Made by a program: the position numbers and the translations under genes. The notes under the pieces are model-generated. The model was not told the origin of the DNA. It made no database searches and saw only the letters and a list, made by a program, of their open reading frames with translations. From Streptomyces sp. R41 (lineage in GTDB: Bacteria; Actinomycetota; Actinomycetes; Streptomycetales; Streptomycetaceae): a stretch of 64,000 nt of DNA. Shown here one piece after another: positions 36,415-45,931 of the stretch (the first letter of the stretch is position 1; each line of letters starts with the position of its first letter). The stretch is from assembly GCF_041053055.1 (NCBI RefSeq), contig NZ_CP163443.1, forward strand, positions 1,798,001 through 1,862,000, read 5' to 3'.

Positions 36415-37341
36415 ATGTACACCGTTCCCGACCAGACCGGAAAGCTCGTCGTCGTCACGGGCGCCAACAGCGGCACCGGCAAGGAGGCCACCCGCCGGCT
36501 CGCCGCCGCCGGAGCGCACGTGATCATGGCCGTCCGTACGGTCGCCAAGGGCGAGCAGGCCCGCACCGAGATCCTGGGCCGCCACCCGCAGGCCCGGCTC
36601 GAAGTGCGCCGCGTCGACCTGGCCGACCTCGCCTCGGTCCAGGAGCTCGCCGACGGGATCCTCGCCGACCACACCCCGCTGGACCTGCTGGTCAACAACG
36701 CGGGCGTGATGGCTCCGCCCACCCGCATGACCACCGCCGACGGCTTCGAGCTGCAGATGGGCAGCAACTTCCTGGGCCCGTTCGCCCTGACCCTCCGCCT
36801 GCTGCCGGCGCTGCTGGCCGCCGAGGCTCCGCGCGTGGCGACCATGAGCAGCGGCACCGCCAACTACGGCCGGATCGACTTCCGGGACATGCAATGGGAG
36901 AGCCGCCGCTACAGCCCGAACATGTCCTACGCCCAGTCCAAGCTGGCCGACCTGATCCTGACCCGGCAGCTCGCCGTCATCGCCGCCGAGCGCGGCTGGA
37001 AGCTGCTGAGCACCGGCGCCCACCCCGGCTACACCGTCACCAACCTGCAGACCGCGGGCGCGAGCCTCGGGCGCGACAAGCCGAAGCGGTCGCTGCTCAA
37101 CGCGCTCGGCTTCCTGCCCAAGCAGCAGGTCGAGCAGGGCACCGAACCGCTTCTGTACGCGGCGACCAGCCCCGACGCCCTGGCGGGCGGCTACTACGGT
37201 CCGGGCGGCCGCTTCGGCCTGGTGGGTCCGACGACCACGGCCCGCATCACGCGCAGGGCTCTCGACCCGGCGACCAACGCCCGCCTGTGGACGGAGGCCG
37301 AACGCCTCACCGGCGTCGCCCTTCCCGCGACGGCCGCCTGA
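36415..37341 (+). CDS. Short-chain dehydrogenase/reductase
   Basis: A 308-residue SDR. The cofactor motif [20 protein letters not shown] is at residue 12, [13 protein letters not shown] and [12 protein letters not shown] follow, and the active-site [15 protein letters not shown] gives YxxxK near residue 172 with SSGTANYG supplying Ser. It resembles retinol dehydrogenase-like SDRs. GAGGAG precedes the ATG. It is the target of the divergent TetR repressor, a common set-up for detoxifying an inducing compound. Confidence 0.92.
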   Translation: MYTVPDQTGKLVVVTGANSGTGKEATRRLAAAGAHVIMAVRTVAKGEQARTEILGRHPQARLEVRRVDLADLASVQELADGILADHTPLDLLVNNAGVMAPPTRMTTADGFELQMGSNFLGPFALTLRLLPALLAAEAPRVATMSSGTANYGRIDFRDMQWESRRYSPNMSYAQSKLADLILTRQLAVIAAERGWKLLSTGAHPGYTVTNLQTAGASLGRDKPKRSLLNALGFLPKQQVEQGTEPLLYAATSPDALAGGYYGPGGRFGLVGPTTTARITRRALDPATNARLWTEAERLTGVALPATAA

Positions 37342-37391
37342 GGAGACGCGTCGCGAACAGCGGGGCCGGGGCAGCCCCGCATGAACGGCCA

Positions 37392-37429
37392 AGGGCCTCG
37401 ACCAGGTCGTACGACCCGATCAAGGCCCT
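37392..37429. terminator. Bidirectional terminator between SDR and thioesterase
   Basis: Arms AGGGCCT and AGGCCCT enclose an internal perfect palindrome GGTCGTACGACC. A shorter hairpin (GCGGGGC/GCCCCGC) lies about 25 bp before it. The genes on both sides end here. Confidence 0.6.
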
Positions 37430-37445
37430 GCGTACGGCGCGTGGC

Positions 37446-37898
37446 TCAGCCGTTCGGGCGGAGCGTCCAGACCACCGTCATCTCGCCGGTCACAGCTCCG
37501 TCACCGCGCTGGATGGCGATGGCGACGGGGAACTCGGGGCGCTGCCCGGCGTCGAGTTCGGCGACGACGTCGGCGGCGGGCCGGCCGAGCGTCGCGGTGG
37601 CCGTGACGGGTCCCATCGCGAGCTTCTTGTAGGAGATTTCGGCGCTGACCGCGAGGGGCACGGCGCGCGACAACTGCTCCCCGAACGCGGCGAGGACGAT
37701 CGCCCCGCTCGCCGACTCCCCCAGCGTGAACATCGCTCCGGCGTGCGGCCCGCCGACATGGTTGTGGTAGTCGCTCTGGTCCGGCAGCGCCACCACCGCC
37801 TTCTCCGGACTGGTCTCCACGAACTCGAGGTTCAGGGTCCGGGCCATCGGCACGGTGGCGGCGAGCATCTCGCCGATCGTCATCTGGTCTGCGCTCAT
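37446..37898 (-). CDS. PaaI-type hotdog thioesterase (DUF4442)
   Basis: A 150-residue hotdog-fold protein. YHNHVGGPHAGAMFTLGESA carries the typical HxGGxxxG-like loop, and AVSAEISYKKLAMGPVTATA and VTGEMTVVWTLRPNG are the later strands. It probably hydrolyses an acyl-CoA; the acyl group is unknown. It starts at ATG 37898, divergent from the first of the tandem paralogues. Confidence 0.87.
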   Translation of the reverse strand: MSADQMTIGEMLAATVPMARTLNLEFVETSPEKAVVALPDQSDYHNHVGGPHAGAMFTLGESASGAIVLAAFGEQLSRAVPLAVSAEISYKKLAMGPVTATATLGRPAADVVAELDAGQRPEFPVAIAIQRGDGAVTGEMTVVWTLRPNG

Positions 37899-37968
37899 GC
37901 CACCATGTTACCCGTGAGTAGCAATTCTTGACCAGCTCCCGCCGATGATCGCCGTATCGTTACGCCGC

Positions 37969-38958
37969 ATGTGGCCAGGAGAGCAGCCGCCAGGGGGCGC
38001 GCGGAATTCGCAGCAGAACGTCGGCAGCGGGCAGCCGCACACGGGAGGCGGGCAGCCGAATCCGTACCAGCAGCCGGGATATCAGCAGCCCAACCCGTAT
38101 CAGCAGGCACCGGGACCATGGAACGCCCCGACGGTCACGGCGGGCCCTGCGGCACCACCGCCGACGGGCGGCGACGGCAACAGGACGAAGGTCATCGCGA
38201 TCGTCGCGGCAACGGCCGTCGTGATCGCCGCCGGAGTGACCGGATTCGTCCTGCTCGGCGGCGGCAAGGACGACAAGGCCGACCCCGAGCCGACCAAGTC
38301 CCCGTCCCGGCAGTCGAGTCCGGCGAGCGATCCGCGGGGCACCGACGATGCCGAGATGCCGACCGTCGCCGGCTGGAAGGCCGTGGCGAACCCCAAGCGC
38401 GGCATCGCCTTCGACGTACCCGCCGAGTGGGGCCTGAAGTCGACCAGTTGGGTCACGTACGTCTCGCAGGACGACGACCCCAAGGACACGCCCCTCGTCG
38501 GTGTCGCGGCCCCGGCCCTCCTCAAGGAGAACTGGTGCGGCTCCGACGAGGACAAGAACGGCACCAAGGATTACACGATGCTCGCCGGCGCCGGAACCAA
38601 GCGCAACAACGGTGCGAAGAGCCCCGAGGAGGCCGCCCGCGACGACGCGGCCACCTGGGTCTACGGCGCCTACACCCAGCCCGACAAGAAACTCGTCACG
38701 CCAGGTGCGGTGGAGTCGTACACGACGAAATCCGGGATCAAGGGCAGCCTGGCCACCGCCTCGTCGTCGGGTGTGAAGAAATCGAAAAAGTGCGCCACCG
38801 ACGGGAAGGCCACCGTCTTCTCCTTCAAGGACCCTTCGGGCGACATCGTGTCGTGGGAGTTCTTCGGCGCCAAGGGGGTGTCCGAGGAGGTACCGGACGC
38901 GACGGTCCGGAAAATCGTCGCCACCGTACGGCTCTACAAGGTCCCGTCTGACTCCTGA
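37969..38958 (+). CDS. Tandem paralogue 1: Pro/Gln/Tyr-rich, single-pass surface protein
   Basis: A 329-residue protein starting MWPGEQPPGG. Residues 25-50 are a PNPYQQPGYQQ-type low-complexity arm, then one transmembrane helix (VIAIVAATAVVIAAGVTGFV), a Lys/Ser/Pro spacer, and a 200-residue external domain beginning GWKAVANPKRGIAFDVPAEW. Two Cys (ENWC and KKC) are shared by all three paralogues and may pair. The domain looks like the Streptomyces DUF8017 type; function unknown. A TATCGT lies 8 nt before the ATG and no ribosome site is present, so the transcript may be leaderless. Confidence 0.8.
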   Translation: MWPGEQPPGGARNSQQNVGSGQPHTGGGQPNPYQQPGYQQPNPYQQAPGPWNAPTVTAGPAAPPPTGGDGNRTKVIAIVAATAVVIAAGVTGFVLLGGGKDDKADPEPTKSPSRQSSPASDPRGTDDAEMPTVAGWKAVANPKRGIAFDVPAEWGLKSTSWVTYVSQDDDPKDTPLVGVAAPALLKENWCGSDEDKNGTKDYTMLAGAGTKRNNGAKSPEEAARDDAATWVYGAYTQPDKKLVTPGAVESYTTKSGIKGSLATASSSGVKKSKKCATDGKATVFSFKDPSGDIVSWEFFGAKGVSEEVPDATVRKIVATVRLYKVPSDS

Positions 38959-39023
38959 CCGGTACATGCCTGACGAATCGCGGTGACCGAAACGTGTCAC
39001 AGGCGGCACTAGGGTTACTGCCC

Positions 39024-40058
39024 ATGTGGCCAGGAGAGCAGCCGCCCGGGGGCGAGCAGAACCCGCAGGACCAGAACCCGTATCAGCAGCCGGGGTACCA
39101 GCAGCCGAATCCGTACCAGCAGCCCGGATATCAGCAGACCGGTTATCAGCAGCCGGGGTACCAGCAGCCCAACGTGTACGGGCAACAGCCCGCGCAGGGG
39201 CAGTGGGGCACTCCCTCTCCCGCGGGGGCGCCCGAACCCCCGAGCGGCGGCGGGAACCGGACGAAGGTCATCGCGATCGTGGCGGCCACGGCCGTGGTCG
39301 TGGCCGCCGGTGTGACCGGCTTCCTCGTCCTCGGCGGCGACAAGGACGACAAGGCCGACGGTGGCAAGGACTCGAAGCCGTCGGTCAGCCCCTCGCACGA
39401 CCCGAGCGCGTCGGCCTCGGACGACAACCCGCGGGGCGGCGACGAGGAGAAGCCGACCATCGCCGGCTGGAAGGTCGTCGTCAATCCCAAGTGGGGCACC
39501 GCCTTCGACGTGCCCGCGGACTGGGAGGTCGAGTCGCCGGGCACGTCGATCGGCTTCGAGAAGCACAACGCCAAGGCGGGCGACAAGCCCATCATCGTGA
39601 TGTCGGCGCCCGCGTACTTCAAGTCCAAGTGGTGCTCGTCCGACGACGACAAGGACGGCCGTACGGATGACACCGCCCTCGGCGCCGCGGGCACCAAGGG
39701 CGCGAGCGGTGCCAAGAACACCGACGAGGTCGCCGTGAACCAGGTGCCCTGGTGGGTCTACGGCGGATACACGCAGCCGGACAAGAAGAGCATCACCTTC
39801 GACAAGAAGGCCAAGCCGTACACGACGAAGTCGGGCGTCGAGGGCAGCATCGCCTGGGCCAGGTCCAAGAACACGCCCCAGAAGGGGAAGTGCGCGAGCG
39901 ACGGCAAGGCCATCACGTTCGGGTTCAAGAACTCCGCGGGCGACTACGTGGCGTGGAACCTCTACGGAGCCACCGGCGTGGATCAAGAGATCCCCGACGC
40001 CACCATCCTGAAGATCCTCAGCACCGTACGGCTGCACGGCGATCCGACGGAGTCCTGA
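39024..40058 (+). CDS. Tandem paralogue 2: Pro/Gln/Tyr-rich, single-pass surface protein
   Basis: A 344-residue paralogue. The cytoplasmic arm is longer, with at least six PGYQQ/NPYQQ units, then a helix (VIAIVAATAVVVAAGVTGFL) and an external domain beginning GWKVVVNPKWGTAFDVPADW. It shares with the third copy the string PKWGTAFDVPADWEV and the Cys positions SKWC and KGKC. TAGGGT ends 8 nt before the ATG; the only purine-rich GGAGA lies inside the coding sequence. A 65-bp gap separates it from paralogue 1. Confidence 0.8.
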   Translation: MWPGEQPPGGEQNPQDQNPYQQPGYQQPNPYQQPGYQQTGYQQPGYQQPNVYGQQPAQGQWGTPSPAGAPEPPSGGGNRTKVIAIVAATAVVVAAGVTGFLVLGGDKDDKADGGKDSKPSVSPSHDPSASASDDNPRGGDEEKPTIAGWKVVVNPKWGTAFDVPADWEVESPGTSIGFEKHNAKAGDKPIIVMSAPAYFKSKWCSSDDDKDGRTDDTALGAAGTKGASGAKNTDEVAVNQVPWWVYGGYTQPDKKSITFDKKAKPYTTKSGVEGSIAWARSKNTPQKGKCASDGKAITFGFKNSAGDYVAWNLYGATGVDQEIPDATILKILSTVRLHGDPTES

Positions 40059-40148
40059 GCCGACGTCCTGAGCCAACTGCCCGGGTGCCCGGCCCTTTTG
40101 CGGACCGCCGTGGCACTCGGGTCCCGGGCCCCTCTATCGTTACCGGCC

Positions 40149-41183
40149 ATGTGGCCAGGACAGCAGCCGCCCGGGGGCGAGCAGAACCCGCAGGACCAGA
40201 ACCCGTATCAGCAGCCGGGGTACCAGCAGCCGAATCCGTACCAGCAGCCCGGATTTCAGCAGACCGGCGCCCAGCAGTCGGGATATCAGCAGCCCAACCC
40301 GTACGGGCAGCAGCAGTGGGGGGCTCCGCCAGAGCCCCTCGGCGCGCCGCAAGTCCCTGGGGGCGGCGGTGGCGGAAACAAGACCAGGATCACGGCGATC
40401 GTCGCGGCCTCGGCCGTCGTGATCGCGGCCGGGGTCACCGGCTTCCTCGTCCTGGGCGGCGGCAAGGACGACAACGCGGGCGGCGACCCGTCCAAGTCCC
40501 CCAAGGCGTCCGCCTCCACGTCGCCGAGCGCGAGCGGCGGTGACGACAACCCGCGGGGCGGCGACGAGGAGAAGGCGACGATCGCGGGCTGGAAGGTCGT
40601 GGTGAACCCGAAGTGGGGCACCGCCTTCGACGTGCCCGCGGACTGGGAGGTCAAGACTCCCGGGACCTTCATCGGCTTCGAGGACGAGAAGAAGGGCGAC
40701 GGCTCCTCACTGATCGGCATGTCCGCGCCCGCCTTCCTCAAGGAAAAATGGTGCACGTCCGACGACAACAAGGACGGGTACGAGAACGACACGGCGCTGG
40801 CCGCCGCGGGCACCAAGGGTCAGAGCGGCGCCAAGAACACCGACGACCCCGCGCGCAACGACGCGGCGTGGTGGGTCTTCGGCGGCTACACCGACCAGAA
40901 GGACGCCTCCAAGAAGCTGCTCACCATCGGCAAGCCCAAGCCGTACACGACGACGTCGGGCGTCAAGGGCAGTGTCGCGACGACGTACTCGACCGGTGTC
41001 CCCAAGAAGGGCAAGTGCGACTCCGACGGCAAGGCGACCACGTTCGCCTTCAAGAACTCGGCGGGCGACATCGTCTCCTGGACGTTCTACGGCGCCAAGG
41101 GCGTGTCCGAGGAGGTCTCGGACACGACCGTGCAGAAGATCCTCAGCACGGTACGCCTGCACGGTGATCCGACGGCGTCCTGA
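40149..41183 (+). CDS. Tandem paralogue 3: Pro/Gln/Tyr-rich, single-pass surface protein
   Basis: A 344-residue paralogue starting MWPGQQPPGG, with the same arm, helix (ITAIVAASAVVIAAGVTGFL) and external domain (GWKVVVNPKWGTAFDVPADW, EKWC, KGKC). It is closest to paralogue 2, pointing to a more recent duplication. TATCGT ends exactly 8 nt before the ATG, as in copy 1. A terminator follows the stop. The family appears to be Streptomyces-type and uncharacterised. Confidence 0.8.
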   Translation: MWPGQQPPGGEQNPQDQNPYQQPGYQQPNPYQQPGFQQTGAQQSGYQQPNPYGQQQWGAPPEPLGAPQVPGGGGGGNKTRITAIVAASAVVIAAGVTGFLVLGGGKDDNAGGDPSKSPKASASTSPSASGGDDNPRGGDEEKATIAGWKVVVNPKWGTAFDVPADWEVKTPGTFIGFEDEKKGDGSSLIGMSAPAFLKEKWCTSDDNKDGYENDTALAAAGTKGQSGAKNTDDPARNDAAWWVFGGYTDQKDASKKLLTIGKPKPYTTTSGVKGSVATTYSTGVPKKGKCDSDGKATTFAFKNSAGDIVSWTFYGAKGVSEEVSDTTVQKILSTVRLHGDPTAS

Positions 41184-41194
41184 GCCGCGCACCG

Positions 41195-41217
41195 CAGCTC
41201 AGGTGGCTCCTGGGCTG
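41195..41217. terminator. Hairpin after the third paralogue
   Basis: CAGCTCAGG and CCTGGGCTG pair over 9 bp with one G-U, around a TGGCT loop, 12 bp after the stop. It probably ends the paralogue cluster transcript. Confidence 0.6.
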
Positions 41218-41276
41218 TGCCCGGTACTCATGCACATGGTTTGGCAAGTCGAGGCTCGGGCGGCGATAGTCGCCCG

Positions 41277-42593
41277 GTGACCTCTGCCGCCGACTCCCCC
41301 CGACGCCCGCGCCGCCCTTCCTGGGCGGGCCGGAACTACACCCTGCTGACCGCCGCCGCGGTCGTCACCAACCTGGGCAGCCAGGGCGCGCTGATCGCCG
41401 CGGCGTTCGCGGTGCTGGACGCGGGCGGCGAGGGGGGCGACGTCGGCCTGGTCGCGGCGGCGCGGACGCTGCCGCTGGTGCTCTTCCTGCTCATCGGCGG
41501 CGCGGTCGCGGACCGGCTGCCGCGGCATCGTGTGATGGTCGCGGCCAATGCCCTCAACTGCGTGTCACAGGCGGTGTTCGCGGCCCTGGTCATCGCCGGT
41601 CAGGCGCAGCTGTGGCAGATGATGCTGCTGTCCGCGCTCGGCGGCACGGGACAGGCGTTCTTCAACCCGGCGGCCGAGGGCATGCTGATGTCCTCGGTCG
41701 GCGGCGAACAGGCGAGCCGCGCCTTCGCGATGTTCCGCATGGCGATGCAGGGGGCGGGCCTCGGCGGCGCGGCCCTCGGCGGGGCGCTGGTGGCCGTGAT
41801 GGGGCCCGGCTGGGTTCTCGCCGTGGACGCGGTGGCGTTCGCGGTCGCCGGGGCGCTGCGTTCGTTCCTCGACGTCGGCCACATTCCGCCGCGCGAGCCC
41901 GGCGGCGGCCTGCTCGCCGATCTGCGCGACGGCTGGCGCGAGTTCATCGGGCGGCCCTGGCTGTGGACGATCGTCGCGCAGTTCTCCGTCGTGGTCGCGG
42001 TCGTCGGCGCCGCCGACGCCGTCTACGGTCCGCTGGTCGCCCGCGACAGCCTCGGCGGGCCGGGGCCATGGGGGCTGGCCCTCGGCGCGTTCGGCGCCGG
42101 AACCGTCGGTGGCGCGCTGCTGATGACCCGCTGGAAGCCGCGCCGCCTCCTGCTCGCCGGCACCCTCTGCGTCTTCCCACTCGCCGCCCCGGCAGCCGCC
42201 CTCGCGGTGCCGGTACCGGTGGGTCCGCTGTGCGCCGTGATGTTCGTCAGCGGCCTGGCGATCGAGGTGTTCGGGGTTTCGTGGATGACCGCGCTCCATC
42301 AGGAAATCCCCGAGGACAAGCTCTCGCGTGTCTCGGCCTACGACTGGTTCGGCTCGATCGCGATGGTGCCGCTCGCCACGGCTCTGGCGGGTCCGGCGGA
42401 GCAGGCCTTCGGTCGTACGACCGCGCTGTGGGGCTGCGCGACGCTGGTCGTGGTGGTCACGGCGGCGGTGCTGTGCGTGCCGGACGTTCGGAATCTGACG
42501 CGGCGGACCAAGCCGGTGGCTCAGGGGACGCCGGTGCTGGAGGTCGTGAATGGATCAGCCGATGCTGAAGGCTCCGTCGGGCGGCTCGGGTGA
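41277..42593 (+). CDS. MFS transporter
   Basis: A 438-residue major facilitator of the enterobactin-exporter-like (MFS_3) type, with 10-12 hydrophobic helices. The loop motif IGGAVADRLPRHRVMVAANA follows helix 2. GTGQAFFNPAAEGMLMSSVG and AYDWFGSIAMVPLATALAGP are typical of this group. The substrate is unknown. The GTG at 41277 has GATAGT 6 nt upstream and no ribosome site, another possible leaderless start. Its last 39 bp overlap the convergent gene. Confidence 0.88.
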   Translation: MTSAADSPRRPRRPSWAGRNYTLLTAAAVVTNLGSQGALIAAAFAVLDAGGEGGDVGLVAAARTLPLVLFLLIGGAVADRLPRHRVMVAANALNCVSQAVFAALVIAGQAQLWQMMLLSALGGTGQAFFNPAAEGMLMSSVGGEQASRAFAMFRMAMQGAGLGGAALGGALVAVMGPGWVLAVDAVAFAVAGALRSFLDVGHIPPREPGGGLLADLRDGWREFIGRPWLWTIVAQFSVVVAVVGAADAVYGPLVARDSLGGPGPWGLALGAFGAGTVGGALLMTRWKPRRLLLAGTLCVFPLAAPAAALAVPVPVGPLCAVMFVSGLAIEVFGVSWMTALHQEIPEDKLSRVSAYDWFGSIAMVPLATALAGPAEQAFGRTTALWGCATLVVVVTAAVLCVPDVRNLTRRTKPVAQGTPVLEVVNGSADAEGSVGRLG

Positions 42594-43400
42594 AGGCACC
42601 GCGTTCTCGTCGCGTACGGGTTCGGTGGCGCCGATGAACTCCCGCAGCGCGGGGCCGTGTTCGACACGTGCGGGGAAGGCGTCGGAGGCGGTGCGGCGGG
42701 CGAGGGTGGCCGTGTCGAGCGGGCGGTGGGACGCCACGAGCACCGCGTTGCCGAAGCGGCGGCCGCGCAGGACGCCCGGTTCGGCGATGAGGGCCAGCTC
42801 CTCGAACACCGTCGAGAACGTGGCGAGTTGGGAGCAGAGGAAGGCGAAGGGCGCCGCGTCGGCGAGGTTGGCGAGGTAGACGCCGTCGGCGCGCAGCACC
42901 CGCTCGGCGGCGCGCGCGTACGCGGTGGAGGTCAAGTGCGCCGGTACCCGTGAGCCGCCGAAGACGTCCGCGATCACGATGTCGGCGGAGTCCGGCGGGG
43001 CCGCTTCGAGCCAGGCACGGGCGTCCGCGCCGTGCAGGGCGATGCCCACGTCGTCGGGCACGGGCAGATGCTCGCCGATCAGGGACAGCAGACCGCGGTC
43101 GGCCTCCACCACGTCCTGCCGCGAACCCGGCCGGGTCGCGGCGACGTAGCGGGGCAGGGTGAGCGCCCCTCCGCCGAGGTGCAGCACGTCCAGGGCGGCC
43201 CCCGGTTCCACCACCGTGTCCAGCACATGCCCGAGCCGTCGCGCGTACTCGAACTCCAGATGCGTCGGCGCGTCCAGATCGACGTACGACTGGGGCGCCC
43301 CGTCCACCGTCAGCAGCCACGCCCGCTTCCGGTCGACGTCCGGCATCAGCTTGGCGGTCCCGTGATCCACGGCCCGTGTCACGGGTATCGGCTCGTCCAC
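42555..43400 (-). CDS. Spermidine-synthase-like methyltransferase-fold protein
   Basis: A 281-residue protein with the polyamine synthase fold. WLLTVDGAPQSYVDLDAPTH, LDVLHLGGGALTLPRYVAA (cofactor loop) and VEADRGLLSLIGEHL, then ADIVIADVFGGSRVPAHLTS, are recognisable. The GGGE and DxxD details of true spermidine synthase differ (GGGALT), so activity is uncertain. The start is GTG 43400. Its 3' end overlaps the MFS gene by 39 bp on the opposite strand. Confidence 0.82.
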   Translation of the reverse strand: MDEPIPVTRAVDHGTAKLMPDVDRKRAWLLTVDGAPQSYVDLDAPTHLEFEYARRLGHVLDTVVEPGAALDVLHLGGGALTLPRYVAATRPGSRQDVVEADRGLLSLIGEHLPVPDDVGIALHGADARAWLEAAPPDSADIVIADVFGGSRVPAHLTSTAYARAAERVLRADGVYLANLADAAPFAFLCSQLATFSTVFEELALIAEPGVLRGRRFGNAVLVASHRPLDTATLARRTASDAFPARVEHGPALREFIGATEPVRDENAVPSPEPPDGAFSIG

Positions 43401-43470
43401 GGGTCCATTGTGCCGTCATACCTCCCGGGGCGGCTGGGCCCTCGCCCCCGTCCCAGCGACGACCCCCGTT

Positions 43471-44313
43471 TCAGCCCTGCCACACCTCGGCGGCTTCCGC
43501 CGCGTGTATCGCGGCCTGTTTCCGCCCGGCGCGGGCCGCGGCCGCCCTGACCGAGGGGTCCAGCGGGTTGCGTCCGAAGGACTGCTTGGCGGTGCGGTCC
43601 GGTGTGATGACCGCGACCCGGGCACCGTCCTCGGTGAGCCTGCGGCCCTGCTCGGCGGCTGAGAGGAGGGGGCCGCCGCCGGACGCGATGGGGGCGAGGA
43701 CGACCACGCGCTCGTATCCGGCGGCGAGGTGCGCGTTGGCCGGGGAGTGGACACCACCGTCGGTCCAGCGGCGGCCCTCGATGGTGACCGGCGGCCAGAC
43801 ACCCGGCACGGCGCAGCTCGCGGCCATGGCGTCCACGAGGGGGACACCACTGTCCCTGTCGAAGACCCGCAGCTCCCCGGTCGCCGTGTCGACGGCGGGC
43901 ATCCGCAGTGGGCGGTCGGGCCACTCGGGCGAGACGAGCCGGCTCTCGATCGCCGCGCGGCGCTTGGCCTCGGACGGGGTGTCCGCGCCGAGTGCCATCC
44001 GCCCGATCTTTCGGCCGTACGCCTCGGGTGTGCGCGACGTCAGCGTCGCCCAGGCGAAGTGGAGGATCTTCGCCGTCCCCAGCCGTCCGGCGATCTCGCT
44101 CGTGGGCGCGGCGAGTTGACGCTCGTAGAGCTCTTCCAGCGTCAGCTTGCCCGAGGTGAGCTGGGCGCCGACGGTCGAACCGGCGGACGTACCGATCACC
44201 ACGTCGGCGTCGGAAAGGTCCACGCCGCTCTCCCCGAGCCCGTACAGCATTCCCGACAGCCAGCCGATCCCGCTGCTGCCTCCGCCGCCGAGCACAAGTG
44301 CCTTGCCCGCCAT
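43471..44313 (-). CDS. Patatin-like phospholipase
   Basis: A 280-residue patatin-type lipid hydrolase. ALVLGGGGSSGIGWLSGMLY is the oxyanion loop, VVIGTSAGSTVGAQL holds the nucleophile Ser in GTSAG, and RRWTDGGVHSPANAHLA provides the catalytic Asp in DGG. It should release fatty acids from lipids in the cytoplasm. The ATG at 44313 fits the family start and has GGGAAG upstream. Confidence 0.92.
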   Translation of the reverse strand: MAGKALVLGGGGSSGIGWLSGMLYGLGESGVDLSDADVVIGTSAGSTVGAQLTSGKLTLEELYERQLAAPTSEIAGRLGTAKILHFAWATLTSRTPEAYGRKIGRMALGADTPSEAKRRAAIESRLVSPEWPDRPLRMPAVDTATGELRVFDRDSGVPLVDAMAASCAVPGVWPPVTIEGRRWTDGGVHSPANAHLAAGYERVVVLAPIASGGGPLLSAAEQGRRLTEDGARVAVITPDRTAKQSFGRNPLDPSVRAAAARAGRKQAAIHAAEAAEVWQG

Positions 44314-44378
44314 GGCTTCCCGCCTCTCCACGACACTGTCTGCGATCAGTCTCGCGCACGGCACCGACATTCGGACGA

Positions 44379-44412
44379 GCGGGTGCCCGCCCCTTCCGGG
44401 GCGGGCACCCGC
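44379..44412. terminator. Strong terminator after tuf3
   Basis: A perfect 15-bp stem, GCGGGTGCCCGCCCC with its complement, closed by TTCC. It lies 27 bp beyond the tuf3 stop in the direction of transcription, just before the patatin start. Confidence 0.88.
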
Positions 44413-44439
44413 GTCGCGCGACCGGCCGCCGGCCGAGCC

Positions 44440-45609
44440 TCAGCCGACCGAGGTGACCGTCCCCGCGCCGACCGTCCGGCCGCCCTCGCGGATCGCGAAG
44501 CCCAGGCCGGGCTCCAGCGGCACCTCGCGTCCGAGCTCCACCGTCATCGTGACGGTGTCGCCGGGCCGGGCGACCGCCGTCTCACCGAGGTCGACGTCGC
44601 CGACCACGTCCGCGGTGCGGATGTAGAACTGTGGCCGGTACCCGGTGGAGACGGGTGTCGTGCGCCCGCCCTCACGCGTCGACAGGACGTACACCTGCGC
44701 CGCGAAACGACGGCTGGGTACCACGCTGCCGGGCGCGGCGACGATGTGCCCGCGTCGGACCGCGTCGCGCGGAACTCCACGCAACAGCAGCGCCACGTTG
44801 TCCCCGGCCTGCGCCTCCTCCATGGGCTTGCCGAAGGTCTCCAGACCGGTGACCACCGTGTCGACGGCGGCGCCGAGCACTTCTACGCGGTCGCCGACCC
44901 GGATCGTGCCGCGCTCCACGGCACCGGTGACGACCGTGCCGCGCCCCGTGATCGTGAGCACGTTCTCGACCGGCAACAGGAACGGCGCGTCGAGATACCG
45001 CTCGGGCATCGGCACATACGTGTCCACCGCGTCGAGCAGCGCGTCGATCGCCGCCGTCCAACGGGGGTCCCCCTCAAGGGCCTTGAGACCGGACACCCGT
45101 ACGACCGGTACGGCATCGCCCCCGTAGCCGTGCGCGGAGAGCAGTTCGCGGACCTCCAGCTCCACGAGGTCGGTGAGCTCCTCGTCGCCCGCGTCGGCCT
45201 TGTTGAGGGCGACGACGATGTGGTCGACGCCCACCTGCCGGGCGAGCAGCACGTGTTCGGCGGTCTGCGGCATGATCCCGTCGAGCGCCGAGACGACGAG
45301 GATCGCCCCGTCGAGCTGGGCCGCGCCCGTGACCATGTTCTTGACGTAGTCGGCATGGCCCGGCATGTCCACGTGCGCGTAGTGCCGGGTGTCGGTCTCG
45401 TACTCGACATGCGCGATGTTGATGGTGATGCCGCGCGCGGCCTCCTCCGGCGCCCGGTCGATCCGGTCGAACGGAACGAACGTGCCGGAGCCGCGCTCGG
45501 CGAGAACCTTGGTGATGGCGGCGGTCAGGGTGGTCTTGCCGTGGTCGACGTGACCCATCGTGCCGATGTTCAGGTGCGGTTTGGTGCGCACGTAAGCCGT
45601 CTTGGGCAT
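44440..45609 (-). CDS. tuf3: Divergent elongation factor Tu (EF-Tu3 type)
   Basis: A 389-residue EF-Tu. GTPase motifs are [54 protein letters not shown] and [20 protein letters not shown], followed by domains 2 and 3. It differs from housekeeping EF-Tu at normally fixed places: DCPGH is DMPGH and NKxD is NKAD, and the effector region is shortened. This matches the third tuf of Streptomyces, an expendable stress-type copy. A GAGG lies before ATG 45609. It stands outside any str ribosomal operon. Confidence 0.92.
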   Translation of the reverse strand: MPKTAYVRTKPHLNIGTMGHVDHGKTTLTAAITKVLAERGSGTFVPFDRIDRAPEEAARGITINIAHVEYETDTRHYAHVDMPGHADYVKNMVTGAAQLDGAILVVSALDGIMPQTAEHVLLARQVGVDHIVVALNKADAGDEELTDLVELEVRELLSAHGYGGDAVPVVRVSGLKALEGDPRWTAAIDALLDAVDTYVPMPERYLDAPFLLPVENVLTITGRGTVVTGAVERGTIRVGDRVEVLGAAVDTVVTGLETFGKPMEEAQAGDNVALLLRGVPRDAVRRGHIVAAPGSVVPSRRFAAQVYVLSTREGGRTTPVSTGYRPQFYIRTADVVGDVDLGETAVARPGDTVTMTVELGREVPLEPGLGFAIREGGRTVGAGTVTSVG

Positions 45610-45931
45610 GGCTGTACCTCGAAGCCTCTTCAGTGTCAGCGGAACTGAGTGATGGCCCCGGCGCATACGGGCCGGGACGGGGACCCCAAGGACTTGCCGA
45701 CCCTCCCCCTGCGGGGTCCGCCGGACGATCCGGGAAGGGTCAGCTTCGGGCGCCGTCGACGGCGGCCACGATGATCGGGACGGCAGCCTTCGGGGCATCC
45801 GCGACCGCGGATGCTGCGAGGAGGAAGGCGTACCGGAACATGAGGAGATCTTCGCCGATGCGTCTGCCCACGTCGAATGGTTTTCCGCGCCCGGGAGTCG
45901 AGTGTTTCGGACGGTGCGTCAGGGTGCCAAA
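45610..45931. other. Upstream region of tuf3
   Basis: About 320 bases between the alkD stop and tuf3. Several frames are open but none is recognisable. It should hold the tuf3 promoter. No clear -35/-10 pair was picked out. Confidence 0.4.
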
